From NCBI RefSeq assembly GCF_965363235.1, contig NC_134844.1, forward strand, positions 75,571,497 through 75,635,496: a stretch of DNA of 64,000 nucleotides, in the 5' to 3' direction. Position numbers and translations under genes: made by a program. This DNA is from Mytilus galloprovincialis. Taxonomy: Eukaryota > Mollusca > Bivalvia > Mytilida > Mytilidae. A model generated the notes under the pieces. That model made no database searches, was not told the DNA's origin, and saw nothing but the letters and a program-made list of their open reading frames with translations. Shown in pieces: positions 37,072-48,639 of the stretch (position 1 is its first letter; the number at the start of each line of letters is the position of its first letter).

Positions 37072-39323
37072 TATACATTACCAACGGTAGTGTCGTCAAG
37101 GACATTGTTAAAACATCGCCTGAAGATTGCCAGTAGGTATGGAAGTGCTGGTGACAATACTTTAACGAACTGTTATTATTTGATGTGAATTTTAGTTTGC
37201 GAATTTAAAAATTTTAATATATATATAGTCAATATATATATACATAGTCAGCAGGGTTAAAGAACATCAGTTGTTCGACCTGTTAGTCAAATGCGTTTTG
37301 TTTAAATATACTTTTTCACTTTTTTGGTCTTTTGGAAAATGTTGTTTGTGCTGTTTAAACCCTTCTACAACGAAATTTGTTTTACATGCACACGTATAAA
37401 AATTGCGGTTTTTATCCAACGCAATCATAGGTTTGAACGTAGTTTTCAATTTAGACTCGTTTATATTTTTTCGTTTGGGCTTGTATCATATTTTTCCTCC
37501 GATTTATATGATCCGTTCATCCTACATTGACTCTTAAAATTCAAGAGTCTATCTAAAAATGAGGGTACTTTTTATATGGCCTTCCAAATACCGTTTCGAT
37601 CCCTAACATCATTAAAGAGACATTTATTGTCGAAATCCGGATCTGGTGTACTAAAAAAATATTGACACCGCATGTTTGTGGCATAACATCGTGGCCACAA
37701 GTTAATTATTTTGTGTTTAGTATTAAATTCATATTAAGATCCACTTTGTTACATCTTGTGATCAATTGTATTTGGCAATCGCCAATGGCAGTCAGCAGGG
37801 TTAAAGAACATCAGTTGTTCGACCTGTTAGTCAAATGCATTTTGTTTAAATATACTTTTTCACTTTTTTGGTCTTTTGGAAAATGTTGTTTGTGCTGTTT
37901 TTAGACCCTTCTACAACGAAATTTGTTTTACATGCACACGTATAAAAATTGCGGTTTTTATCCAACGCAATCATAGGTTTGAACGTAGTTTTCAATTTAG
38001 ACTCGTTTATATATATATATACATGTATATATATATATACTTATACTACTCGTCTAAACATCAACCCAACAATGTTAGATCTGTAAATTTGCTTTCGCAA
38101 ATTTGTTGTTCTTCCCTCGCCGGGATTCTTACCCATGGTAGTGGCGATATAGTGACACCATATCGCCTGCACTGTACCGGCGCGCTAGACCACACGACAA
38201 CCTGGGCTTAATGAAAATGAAGCTTTCGGTGGTCGAGTGTTACCTTTCAACGTCAGTTTTAATCTAGCGTCGTACTGATAATTTTTATCAATTTAGATAA
38301 TCTTTTGGAAACTATAACATGACAGGAGTTATGCTATTATTATAGCCAAAACGATTTAGCGTGCATAACTATTTATGTCTATGTTAAGTATGAATGCATT
38401 CTAAAATTATTATTTAAAATTTTTATCTCAGTAATCAGTGTTCTTGTTCTAACTGCTGTGTCCCAATTTGTTTTATACTTTCACCTAGTATGTCTGTTTG
38501 TATTGTTCGACTTGGTTGTCACCTTACTTGAATTATTTGCGGCTGCCATGCAATTAAGATATTAACATTGTTAAGCACTATTGACCAGGTCAATCCCCCA
38601 TTTATTTACATAAGTATAACCTGTACAAAGTCAGGGATATGATGATTGTTTTCATTCTTTGAATGTGTTTGAGCTTTTTATTCTGACATCTAATAAGGGA
38701 CTTTCTGTTTTAAATATTCTGTTTGAGTTCGGTATATTTGTTATTTTACTTTTCAGTGCATATATTTTCTAAAATCAACCTGTGGGAAATTTAGAAAATT
38801 TAAAGATTCCCACTCCTTCGGGAGAGTTGAAAAAGAGGGACGAAAAATACCAGAGGGACAGTCAAACTCATAAATCGAAAATAAACTGACAACGCCACAT
38901 TTGATACAATCAGCAATTTTTTGGGGTTCCTTTAGTTAGTTTATATAGCTCGTAATGTCCTTACATCTATGGATGTCAAAATATCAAGATTGAGCGTTCC
39001 TAAATATGAAAAGCGCATCTGTTGAACATTATCAAGTTTGAATTGCATAAAATGACAATTACTTTATCAACTATATATGATTCATTTGTGTCAGGATTCG
39101 TATCCTTTTTATTATTTAAGAGATCGACAGGGTAAAGACAAAAGATAAATATAAAACTATTAGTGTAATAATACGACATTTTAGCGATTAGTGTGACATG
39201 AAATATTTTGTGCACCGGTTTAAAAAATTGATATCCTAATTTACTTACAGCAGTATATTTGTGCTTAGGCACACATTGCACACTGATCATACAAACACAG
39301 GAAATAAAGACTTGTAATAACAT
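30461..39323 (-). CDS. Secreted 268-residue precursor: furin-type site and nine-cysteine C-terminal peptide
   Basis: Coding exons on the reverse strand: 39323-39249, 36938-36798, 35219-35109, 33710-33527, 31239-31107, 30623-30461. All have AG/GT borders and phases fit, giving 268 residues with stop TGA. Residues 1-17 (MLLQVFISCVCMISVQC) are a signal peptide. Residues 26-170 form a cysteine-poor pro-region with YYHTPAHNDLDEMYKVQDF (C-terminal D69, F70) followed by VSCYPSKLEC (C78, C85). An N-glycosylation sequon is at N174. RKKR (180-183) is a furin-type site. The remaining 85 residues have Cys 190, 208, 214, 235, 248, 250, 251, 260 and 262 (CLCC, CYC). The plan of signal, pro-region, dibasic site and Cys-rich tail, with an aspartate-phenylalanine then CY pair, recalls invertebrate BRICHOS precursors, but the second BRICHOS cysteine is not evident. 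Function unknown. A peptide hormone, defence peptide or matrix protein are all possible. Confidence 0.8.
31668..31815. repeat. 42-bp minisatellite in intron
   Basis: ATTGCCAGTCCGTATTGGAA, then ATATTGG-CCTATATTCACAT, repeats at 31689, 31731 and 31773, exactly 42 bp apart, with partial units on each side. Because 42 is a multiple of three, frames on both strands stay open (NIGPIF and PVRIG units), which is an artefact. Absent from the duplicate locus. Confidence 0.75.
31866..31988. repeat. 36-bp inverted repeat with 51-bp loop
   Basis: The left arm 31866-31901 (starts CACTGGCTGCTTCTGTATTG) and right arm 31953-31988 (ends ACAGAAACAGCCAGTG) are complementary with one mismatch. The loop holds GGGTCTCGAGGCCC, itself nearly palindromic. 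In the intron between coding exons 4 and 5. Absent from the duplicate locus. Confidence 0.75.
32200..32490 (+). repeat. Decayed family B retroelement tail
   Basis: AACATGACAGCTACAACATG, TGGCACATGATCTACTTATC and GATCACTCCTGGTTAC are a diverged form of the family B tail best seen at 36170-36440. The matching relic is in the duplicate at 58380-58650, so this insertion predates the duplication. Confidence 0.6.
32704..33429. mobile_element. 726-bp MITE flanked by TTAA
   Basis: TTAA at 32700-32703 and 33430-33433 flank TGCGGGGTTCACGCATTG and CAATGTGTGACCCCAGC, which are inverted repeats apart from small changes. The interior is clearly more GC-rich than its surroundings. TTAA target sites fit piggyBac- or Kolobok-type non-autonomous elements. 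The duplicate locus has TTTTTAATCTCTAAAG at the corresponding place (about 58758) without the element. Confidence 0.7.
35800..36445 (+). mobile_element. Family B reverse-transcriptase element, 5'-truncated
   Basis: An open stretch at 35803-36021 (TKLYDKRDDFSFPIVNFPF, YGVYISQLIRYSRAC) is the C-terminal part of a non-LTR reverse transcriptase related to family A but with a different tail. The tail has CACGAGTTGGTTGACCGTTA, GACGGGTGCCACATGTGGAG, GATTTATGAGTTTGACTGTC and GGTATCTTTCGTCCCTCTC. Decayed. In the intron between coding exons 2 and 3 and absent from the duplicate locus. Confidence 0.7.
37001..37072. repeat. (CT)n-(TA)n microsatellite
   Basis: About 25 CT units (37001-37050) run directly into about 11 TA units. 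It lies 60 bp upstream (transcript sense) of coding exon 2 of the secreted-protein gene; in transcript sense it reads (TA)n then (GA)n. Confidence 0.9.
37248..38010 (+). repeat. 219-bp direct repeats, 545 bp apart
   Basis: Copies at 37248-37466 and 37793-38010 begin AGTCAGCAGGGTTAAAGAAC and end TTTCAATTTAGACTCG. They differ by only a few bases. The 326-bp spacer contains CCAAATACCGTTTCGATCCC and no gene. The same segment is familiar as a dispersed mussel repeat. Two near-identical direct copies around a short spacer could be a partial tandem duplication or the ends of a small element. Confidence 0.7.
38090..38215 (-). mobile_element. tRNA-derived SINE fragment
   Basis: The reverse strand contains a plausible A box (TGGTCTAGCGC) and B box (GGTAAGAATCC, close to GGTTCGAATCC) in a tRNA-like context ending CCCGGCGAGGGAAGAAC. 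The order matches a SINE I recall as frequent in bivalves. The 3' body is short or missing. Confidence 0.6.
38820..38900 (-). repeat. Family B tail fragment, reverse orientation
   Basis: AGAGGGACGAAAAATACCAG, then AGGGACAGTCAAACTCATAA and CTGACAACGCCA are the reversed end of the family B tail. Confidence 0.65.
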
Positions 39324-39359
39324 TGTTTGTCTTCTTGAATGCAGTGACACAAGAGTAAA
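39324..39359 (-). other. 5' UTR part of first coding exon
   Basis: In transcript sense a TTTATTTTCTAG acceptor ends at 39360, so the first coding exon starts 36 bases before the ATG at 39323 and must be joined to an upstream non-coding exon, probably 40181-40230. Confidence 0.5.
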
Positions 39360-40180
39360 CCTAGAAAATAAACGAAGTGTGTAAAATAAATCAGATTTTG
39401 CAACACGAGGTTGTTACATATATCTGATGTTGTGTTTTACTTAGGTTAACAAAAATATAACAAGTAGTACGCAGTGAGTTTTAATTGTTCAATTGAAAAC
39501 TCATGTTGAACCAAGTTTGAAACATTTTTTACATAAGGCAATGCCTGTACCCAGTCAGGAAAATTGCAGTTGTGTTTAATTCATATGATGTCGTAGGTTC
39601 AAGTTACGAATTGATTATGAGCTTTTCGTTTTGAACTTTCATTGGGGATTGGTATTATAGATATTTTACCCTATACCCCAATATTTTATTCAAATGTGTT
39701 AGATTTACATCTAAAATGTTTCATAAGAAGTTCCCTTTTGACCTTGTCATTGATTGTTTATAAATTATCATAATGATAAGGTTGAACACTTCAATTTTTC
39801 TAGACGCTATTTTATAATTGAGCGTGAACACGACCACAAAATGATTGTAATTTAATAGTCTAAAATCTGTGTTTTCAGAAAATCCGAATCCGATTTTCGA
39901 ACACAAAAGCTAATTCAGCAATAGTTTAAACTAGATAAAAACAGAAACGAACAATTTTGTATTGCTAGGAATAAATCAGATTTGTTTTGCATGTCGTTAG
40001 TTAAAAAAATTCAACCATTCTTTCTCGAAAACCTGCCATAGAAAGCTTTTAATAATGCCAGGATCTGTTTCATTAATGGCAACTTTTAGTTACCTTGTAA
40101 ATCAAATGATTTCTCCAGTGTAATTGAATGTTCTTTAGTTTAAAAGGGACACATATCTACTAAATGAATATTCTACTTAC

Positions 40181-40262
40181 CTCGACAATCAACCTCAACT
40201 TTGTGTTAACTGCAAAACGTTTTATTAATTGTTTCTTACTTGTCGTAATTTATATAAAATTC
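40181..40262 (-). promoter_or_regulatory. TATA promoter and 5' UTR exon of the secreted-protein gene
   Basis: In transcript sense TTTTATATAAATTA (about 40260-40247) is a strong TATA box. Some 30 bases on, transcription could start near 40225, giving a short non-coding exon (CACAAAGTTGAGGTTGATTG) that ends at a GTAAGT donor at 40180. This fits the acceptor before the signal-peptide exon. The whole element is deleted from the duplicate locus. Confidence 0.5.
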
Positions 40263-40739
40263 GTAACATAATTGACCAATGAGATTAGAAATTTATATCC
40301 TGTTACAAATTATTGTAAATCAAAATATGTTTTTTCCAAAAAATTCAAAGTACCACGACGTTGAATCATAAAAAGGAATTGTCATGCGTGGCACTTTTGA
40401 TAAAATATACCATGTAGTAAATATCAAATAACATGAAAGCACCATAAACTTTATTGATTTATGGGATACACTTTGGGAACAATGATATCAATTCTTGGAA
40501 CAAAATCATCAGGAATTGTGATGACAGTGCAATCGCGTTTCTACAATATTTAATATTCTGTTTATGAAGTCGTCAACTTACATGAATATCATCGAGGACA
40601 ATCTTATCGAAATCTATGAATGTATCAATTCACGAAATAATAAAATTAGGTTTATAAGATATTTACTAAGAACTGTCAAAAACAAATTACTCGAACTTTG
40701 AATAAGGATCATTTGTTCATACACACATTCAATGGTCAG

Positions 40740-41040
40740 ATTTTTTCACCCACAATTTTACGTACCGAATAAGACTATTTACCGGGTTTGAAATGACATG
40801 AGCAACATGACGAGTTCCACATGTGGAGCAGGGTCTGCTTTCTCTTCTGGAGTACTGGAGATCAACCCCAGTTTTTGGTGGGGCTCGTTTTGCTTAGTTC
40901 TTAGTTTTATATATTGTGTTTTGTGTACTATTATTTGTCTGTTTGTCTTTTATTTTTTGCCATGGCGTTGCCAGTTTATTTTCGATTTATGAGTTTGACT
41001 ATCCATCTGACATCTTTCGCCCCGTCTTCTTTAATATATA
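40740..41040 (+). repeat. Family B retroelement tail
   Basis: TACCGAATAAGACTATTTAC, GACGAGTTCCACATGTGGAG and GAGTTTGACTATCCATC match the tail at 36170. An orthologous insertion sits at the same relative place in the duplicate (62090-62395), so it predates the duplication. Confidence 0.7.
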
Positions 41041-41044
41041 TAAG

Positions 41045-42080
41045 TTTAAAAGATACCAAATTATAAATGGATGAAAAATAAAAATGTGATTAGTGTGAAA
41101 GCATGGAAAAAGACACCATAGTTTTCCTGTGTGAATCTGATTTTCTGTAAAAAATAAAGCGCTATTAACGACAAAGATTGTATTCAACGATTAAACTATA
41201 TATAGCGTAATTAAAAAAAAATGTTTATCATATGCAACATTTTAAGTTAAATATTCATCTCTTTCTTCCTACATTATAGGAATTTGTTTTATCCTGAAAT
41301 TAAACCTTCTTACCATTGCATTCGTGTTTGAATAAACGTGGACCCCTAAGAGGACCAACATTTAATCGTGAAAAAAAGCAATTTGAATGGAAAGCTTTTT
41401 CAGCAGCAGAAACAGGGTACAGGATATTAAATACGCACACTTTACTTATAATTTAGTAAATTTCCTCGTGTTATACGTACACTATTTTTGTTACATTAAA
41501 GTTCTGATTGCCGGAAAACAATAAAAAATCAAAAATCTGATAAAAACAGTTATAAGAAGCTGAAAGAAATGAAGTTTTCTTTTATAATTACCTGTTCTTT
41601 CTAATTATTTTGTGATCTATCAAATTTAAAAAGTCATGTTCCAGCTGAAATATTGATTTCATGCCGCAACGTTTTCACTTAAATGAAAACAATCAAATTC
41701 AGGCAACATAAGTTTGTCTATCCGGAAAACAATGTTACTGAATGAATTGTATGACCCCAAAAGCAATGTAGAAGAAGTGAGGTTTCAGACAATTTCCCCA
41801 AAAATATCAACCTAGTTAACAAAAAGCACACAAAAGCAAAAAACACATTTTAATCAATAGAAATATTTCATAGACTTGATAAACTCCCTATTTAAAAAAA
41901 GGAGATATGGTATGATTGAATGCTTGACAACTTGTTTTGTCTGAAGTTGTCATTCAAGCACTTTTTTTTACATCTTTTTGTTAAATATGATATGATACAA
42001 TATGTTTAGGCTTACATTTAATGCAGCTTTCTTCATTATATTAACCAACTTCAACTTCAAAGAGGATATCGTTTTGTTCA
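41045..42080. other. No gene recognised
   Basis: AT-rich DNA without supported exons. A minus-strand CCTCTTAG acceptor and GGTAAGAAGG donor around 41310-41345 would give a ten-residue microexon (GPRLFKHECN), too little to call. Confidence 0.4.
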
Positions 42081-42990
42081 TAGAAAAATCAAAACAGAAA
42101 GTCCCTAATCTTATGGCAATTTCAAAAGCACATCAAACGAATTGATACCATTAGTTAACTGTAATGATTAGTTTATGTGTTTCCTACGGTTTTAGTTTGT
42201 AACTCAAATTTATTTTCTATAATTCGATTGATGACTTCTGAACAGTGGTAAACTACTGTTGCTTTTATTCATATGGCCTGATTTGGTGCAGGAATTTTTT
42301 GATGTAGAAAAAAAAACAATGAAATGACCCTTGTGTTATAGCTAGCTAAACCTCTAACTTGTAGTAAAGTCGCATACAACTTCTTTCTATTGACAACAAC
42401 ATGTAAAAAAAACAGACACAAAAGGTTAATATATCAGAATTAGGGATTGCTTTCTAATCTTAATCACTATCAAACACATATGTCAACAACAACAAACAAA
42501 TAGGCATATACACAATGCACATTTTGATCTTTCGGTTTTTGACAAGTGTCTGAAGGAACTCTGACTCATACGAAAATAAGAAGAGGTCGAAATGGAGAAG
42601 CGCACAGTCAGTTCCCAAATAAATGTCGACAATTTGTTCAAAAAATTTACCTCCAAATTTTACAAATATGTTGTCAATAAAAAAAACTCCAGCATGCTGA
42701 TCACTTATTTCTCAGTGTAGAGTTTTTTACTTTTTCATTTGTTTTTGTTAACTATAAATAAAATATGCCGTATGACATCACAAAGTAATAGATTTAAAGC
42801 GGCTGCTATCATTTTTATGTTGAAAAGCATTGTAGATTATTCCTTAAAGTCGATTTTTCAATTTCACATGGGAATAGTGGTATACAGGGTTGAAAAATCT
42901 AAAGTTTTGATAACATTAATTAAGAACTAAGAGAAGGATCGAGATTTAAAATTATCCAGGAGTTCTTTTATGATTTTAAGAATCCACATA
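42080..42990 (+). repeat. Interspersed mussel-type repeat R2
   Basis: AAAACAGAAAGTCCCTAATC, ATAGCTAGCTAAACCTCTAA, TTGACAAGTGTCTGAAGGAA and CCCAAATAAATGTCGACAAT mark this long repeat. Partial copies lie at 48180-48420 and 62860-63560. Confidence 0.65.
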
Positions 42991-43199
42991 TGGTTAATGC
43001 CACTACACAAGTTAACATTTTTACAGTTTTTCTGAAGACACTCTTGTCACCGCATACATAGACTTGTCAATCAAAAGGACAGGTCCTTCGTATAACATGC
43101 AGATGAGCCGGAAATGTTCTGTTGCTTGTACGGAGTTTTGTGAAGCTTAGGTATATAATAAAAAAAAACGTCACCGCTGTGTTTTAGTTGAATGTTTCT

Positions 43200-43615
43200 C
43201 TAATTGTATCCATCTTATGAGTTAAGCCTTTTTGAACAGATTTTTGTAATTTTGTGCTGATGTTGTACTGTTACATAACTTTTAGAGGTTAACGGTTGGT
43301 TTGGACGCCAGGTACCATGTTTAGCCCCGCCCCATTCTGTATGATTAGATGCCCGTATTTCAGGCGTTTGTTGTTGTGTTTCATATTTTTTTTTATCAAT
43401 ATTTTGTACATATATTAGTCCATTAGTTATTTTGTTTGAAGTGTCTTATATTTGTCATTTCGAGGCTTTTAATAGCTGACTATGCGGTGTGGGCTTCTCT
43501 CATTATTGGAGGTCAAAGGGTGACCTTAAGTTGTTAATTTCTGTGATATATGGTATCTTGCGACAAGTTGTCTCATTTGGCAATCCATGCTTCATTTTCT
43601 TTTTTATAAATCCTC
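43200..43615 (+). repeat. R1-type repeat copy
   Basis: TGATGTTGTACTGTTACATA, TTAGCCCCGCCCCATTCTGT, TAATAGCTGACTATGCGGTG and GTTGTCTCATTTGGCAATCC give one of the fullest R1 copies here. Confidence 0.7.
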
Positions 43616-43619
43616 TGAT

Positions 43620-46160
43620 GTGTTGTTTAATGTAATGTTCACTAAGGCCATGAAGGACTTATGATATGCCAAAATAACATTCTTATCTAATAATATGTTT
43701 TTGTATGTGGGATTACATGAGGGCTCATTTATTTCCAAATCTTTTACAGGACACTCTTAGTAGAATAATTTACATTTAAAAATATTATTAATTGAATCTT
43801 TGTCCGCAGAAACAACAATATATTTATCATGTTTATCGTGTGAAGTGATGATAGACATTTCACAGCTTCTTTGTCTCGACAAACATACTTTGGTCGATCA
43901 TTCATGTAGTATTTCAACTTATGAATTCGACGTTTTATCAGTAACCCGATTGTTTAAGCCCTTTCTGACATAGTGTCAAGTTCAACTTCTTCTGGTTAAG
44001 CCCGTCATCTAACGTAGACCTTAATGAAACCCCGGGTTGGAATCGTTTATAAATAATTAATTTTTCCTCTTTCGGAAAAAGTCATTATATTATCATTTTT
44101 TTCCTCACAAATGCTGAAATTTCAGCAATTTTGTTTTTAATCTTAACATTTACAGTTCATGAGTGTACATTTTGACTGAAAACACATCATGTTTTATCTC
44201 TGATATCAATATTGTTCTCTTTTTAAAAATTTAAAAACAGCAAATTAAGGTGTTACTGTGCATGCAAGAGTGCAATTCATCAATGCTTATACAAACATAT
44301 ATAAGTCAGTATATATATGATATTAATTGATCATGCACAATAGTCCTTGTCTTAACGCGCCCAACACGATTTTGAACGAACATTGTTAATGCATATTAAT
44401 TTATTCAAAATAAAACGAAATTTTATTTCAACTTCAATTATGGGGAGATTACTTTTGCTGCATAATGTGACTGTTATAATTCAAAATATTTGGTTGTGAA
44501 AATACAAAGGAAGTAAACAAAAAAGATATTACTAAACAAAATCAACACAAAGATCTAATGATACATGTGATACAGGACATAACTACAAAAGGCTATTAAA
44601 TATTGAACAACATGATCTTAGCCTGAATCTAACTGTAGACGAAACTTGCGTGTGGGGTACCTAGTTTTTATTCTGGTATTTATGATAATTTTATTAGTAG
44701 GGTCACAGCGTCTGTTTTCACTACAAGTAAAGTATTAATCGTAGACAAGTTCACCATTTTATCAGATAGATAAGTGTTTACATGAAGTATCTATAAATAT
44801 TTATCTAATTTAAAGCCAGCGATTTTAGAGATTTATAAATGGATTAAATTTTGTTTTCCTTTGTTATCATACAATATGAATGAAGGTGAAATTATTCACA
44901 TAATTTATGAAAACATCAAGTTTCGTATCTTGAATCCTTTTAACAGTTCAACAATGTACGGTTTTGGTGTATTCTACTGGAATGATAATGGATAATCCAC
45001 TTAATTGACATGTGTATAGTAGAAAATAAATATTTTCCGAGGTTAAGTTATTAACAAACATAAACTGTACTGAAATTCAAAATACTTGAAATAATACAGT
45101 CAATAAAGTTAACTTCATAAAAAGCTGTTGATAAAATTGTTGCATTTTTTTACATCTATTTTCTTTGGTTCATTAGAAGATCATGTATTCCACCTAAATT
45201 AAACAGGGAAGAGTGTGGTGCTAAAATCAAATGACTGATGATGAGAAATTTCCATATCTTCATTTGTTTTAAATTGAAACTAGACGTTTAATTACCCTTT
45301 TCTAGGAATAAATTACGGTCACTAATTCTAATTTTTGTTTATTCATTAAACAGATCGCGTAAATGGATACAAATATCTGATTGACACATTATTAGAAGAA
45401 CAGTTTAATTGAAATGAAAGAATCTCTAAAACTGACACAAACAGCAGGCTTTTTGTTTTTACAGAATATACTCGTAGAGGAGATGACATCATTGCTCATC
45501 TAATTTCGCTGGTAATATTTGCTGTTGTCTTTGTTTTAAAGATTTCAAAATTTTCGTGATAATGTCAAAATTAGCAGAATATTATAGATAATGGCTGAAG
45601 TATTTATCTACAAAAGAACTTCAAAATTCATCTATAGCTCATTATGTAGTATGTATTTTACGTATTTTATCATTTGGTCTTTGGTCTTTGGTCAAGAACA
45701 TCCATGTTTTACACTGAACAAAAATTTAAAGAGTCAGACTGTTAAGTAATTGACTGCAAGAAATTTACATATGTTTTTCTTTTTTTTTAAATTCTATATG
45801 GTTATGGTAATTTAAAAAAAAACTTTTATTCCTACACAGTCTATATTTTCCTTGACAATTTTATATTTGTATGAAAGGTTTCAATGCAAATTTGATTAAA
45901 TTTAGGAAAGGTACTAAACTTTATTCAATACCTAACACTGTTACTAAGTTTGAGTCATACGTGTCATTAAGATAAATTAAAAACCAATTCTTCAGAGAAC
46001 AATTGAAGGTCTTTCCACCTCGATAATAAGAATGAAATTTAAAAAAGGATGTTAGAAAATGTCACTCCTTGTTGATGTAATTTAGTTCTTCAAATTGATA
46101 CAAAAAAATAAGATTAAAAGGTATATGTAGAACACTTAATTATTTTATTAAGAACAGAAA
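43620..46160. other. 2.5 kb without a recognised gene
   Basis: Uniformly AT-rich with no long open frame, no paired splice sites and no repeat I recognise. It lies upstream of the intact secreted-protein gene. Confidence 0.5.
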
Positions 46161-46165
46161 ATAAT

Positions 46166-46980
46166 TTTTAGCAAAGGTCAAAATCTAGAACGTCAAATTG
46201 ACCTTTGACCTTGACCTCAATTTTAAGGTCATAGGTCAGTGATCTCAAATCAAAAGACCCCAGGTCAATCATTTGTATGGTTGTGGAGAAATACTGATTT
46301 CAAATACATAAGGGGCGAAAACTCCTATAAGGGTTAACCAAAACACTTTAACTGAAATAGGTTGAAGTTGGGCCTTATTGTAAACAGTTATTTGGCAAAC
46401 ACATCATATCATTTACTGTCACAGTTTCTGTGGCATAACGATAACAAGCAAAATTCAAAATTTAGAACTTGACCTTGACCTTTGACCTTGATCTCAATTT
46501 CAAGGTCATAGGTCAGTGAACTCAAAACGGAAGACTGGAGGTCAATCACTTGTATGGTTGTGGAGAAATACTGATTTGAAATACATAAGGGGAGAAAACT
46601 CCTAATAGGGTTAACCAAAAAACTTTGACTGAAATAGGTTGAAGTTGCGCCTTATTGTAAACAGTTATTTGGCAAACACATCATATCATTTACTGTCACA
46701 GTTTCTGTGGTATAACGATAACAAGCACAATTCAAAATTTAGAACTTGACCTTGACCTTTGATCTTGACCTCAATTTCCTTCAAATGGACCAAGGATTTC
46801 ATATCAAAAGACTGTAGTCCTCTACGACTTATAACGTATGAATTTATCCAACAAATCGCCTATCTTAAATTTTCAAAGGGAAATAACTCCAATAAGATGT
46901 CTTCCGATCAGTTAAGTCAAAATACACCAAATCCTTCTCAAGAGTAGACGAACAATTTGGTGAAAACAGTTTGCTAAAAT
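46166..46980 (+). repeat. Tandem repeat of about 290 bp
   Basis: A unit with TTGACCTTTGACCTTGACCT, AAGGTCATAGGTCAGTGA, GGTTGTGGAGAAATACTGAT, CTCCTATAAGGGTTAACCAA and CATATCATTTACTGTCACAG is present near 46195 and again near 46480, with a third, partial start at 46745. The end has GGAAATAACTCCAATAAG. The antisense frame at 46409-46618 is repeat-derived. Confidence 0.65.
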
Positions 46981-47929
46981 CTAAAATATAGCGATAACAA
47001 GAAAAAAAGGACGCGGGGAGATAACTCCTATAAGAATAAGTGCTCGGTCACACAGGGTGAGTTTTGAAACCCCCATTACTGTACAACATCATTGGCCAAA
47101 AAATCCATTCGATATGTTGTAAGACAAAAAAGCATCTCAGACGGCAGAAGAAAAACAAAATAATCAGAAGAAAAACAAAAGGTCTTTCCACGAAAAGTGG
47201 AAAGACCTAATTATGTTTCATAGAACGGTGCCAAGTTTAAGATTTTTTTTTTAGAATACACAGTATTCATTCACAGCCCAATGATACATATTTAAATATA
47301 ATGACTTGAATTAACTGATATCTTATATCAGGCATACATAGGATATTTTTTAGAGTTCGATTTCGTGTAAATCAAAAACTTCTACTTTGCATAACAAATT
47401 GGGTTCGATTTAAAAATGTTTTGCAATACATCAATACTCAAATATTAAACAGGTAAATGTAACCCCTTGTTTTAAAATAACTAGATATATGAATCCATAC
47501 TGTTAATGCATAAACGACTTTTTTTTCCTCGCTCGATTTTAGAACTAGTGTATACATATGTCACAATATGAGAATACTTGAGTACACGCTAACGTCGATG
47601 GTTCACTTATAGTCACATGGAAATTCGACTTTTAATATTAATTTTAAGGATGAAAATATATCAACGAGGAAATTGAAAGCAATATAAAAAGCGATAATGT
47701 CTAACAGATAAAAGAAAGTCCAAAAATTCGTCTACCTGCGAAACAACAGCATCATCACTATGTGAGTTTGATTTCCTGTGTTCTCGAAAAGTTAGCAGGT
47801 TATTAAAATGACATAACCTCACTAACATAACATGAGGAGCAAAAGTAAGTAGAAAATGAAACTTGCTTTCTTAATATTTTTGATTGTTATGAGGTCGACA
47901 TGCTTGAAATGATCATTGTACAAATCTGA

Positions 47930-48420
47930 TAAATAGGATGCCAACAAAATGCTTAATAAAGGCAACAGTAGTATACCGCTGTTCAAAACTCGTAAATCTA
48001 TGGACAAAAAAACAAACTAAAACTGAGGGAAACGCATTAAATATAAGCGGAGAACAGCGACACAACATTAAAATGTAACACACACAGAAACGGACTAAGC
48101 ATTAGACAAAATCCGATGAGAATGACAAATATAACATCAAAACCAAATACATGACTTTTGGATAGAAAAGTACCATAAAAGTATCATTAAATCGACTGCT
48201 GAAAAAGTAAAATAACAAAAGTACTGAACTCCAAAGAAAAATATAAAACGGAAATTCCTTCAGCAAATTCGAAAAGTCAAACACAGTAAACGAATGGATA
48301 ACAACTGCAATATTCCTGACTTGGAACAGGCATTTTCTCATGTAGAAAATGGTTGATTAAACCTGGTTTATAGCTAGCTGAACCTCATACTTGTACGACA
48401 ATGCATAAAATCTCATTAAA
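47930..48420. repeat. Two dispersed repeats back to back
   Basis: 47990-48170 has AACTGAGGGAAACGCATTAA and GAAACGGACTAAGCATTAGA. 48180-48420 is a partial R2 copy (CTGACTTGGAACAGGCATTT, ACCTGGTTTATAGCTAGCTG). Short antisense frames here are shadows. Confidence 0.55.
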
Positions 48421-48639
48421 AAACAGTGATTAATAAGTCTGCTTTAACCCCTTAAAAATGTATGTAAGTGTCTTCGGTCTGTAATATTTGCCACACGGAA
48501 CATTTTGCCATGTGTATTGTGTGTAAACAAAATAGGTTGGTTTATAATTATAAGTCAGTTACATCAGACGTCAACATAGAATAAAAAAGAAAATAATGTT
48601 CCTTTAGACTTTGAAACATTCAGTTTTAGAAATTTTCCC

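Noticed and set aside
37001-37072. Microsatellite as a regulatory element
   Set aside because: CT/TA runs are common in such genomes and nothing else points to regulation.
36798-37136. Plus-strand frame ending in a run of Ser-Leu
   Set aside because: It reads through the CT microsatellite and is antisense to exon 2 of the secreted-protein gene.
38090-38215. Possible functional tRNA gene
   Set aside because: A and B boxes are recognisable but the cloverleaf arms do not pair. The sequence is better explained as a SINE.
41310-41345. Possible minus-strand microexon (GPRLFKHECN)
   Set aside because: Only about 30 bases, weak acceptor, no partner exon.
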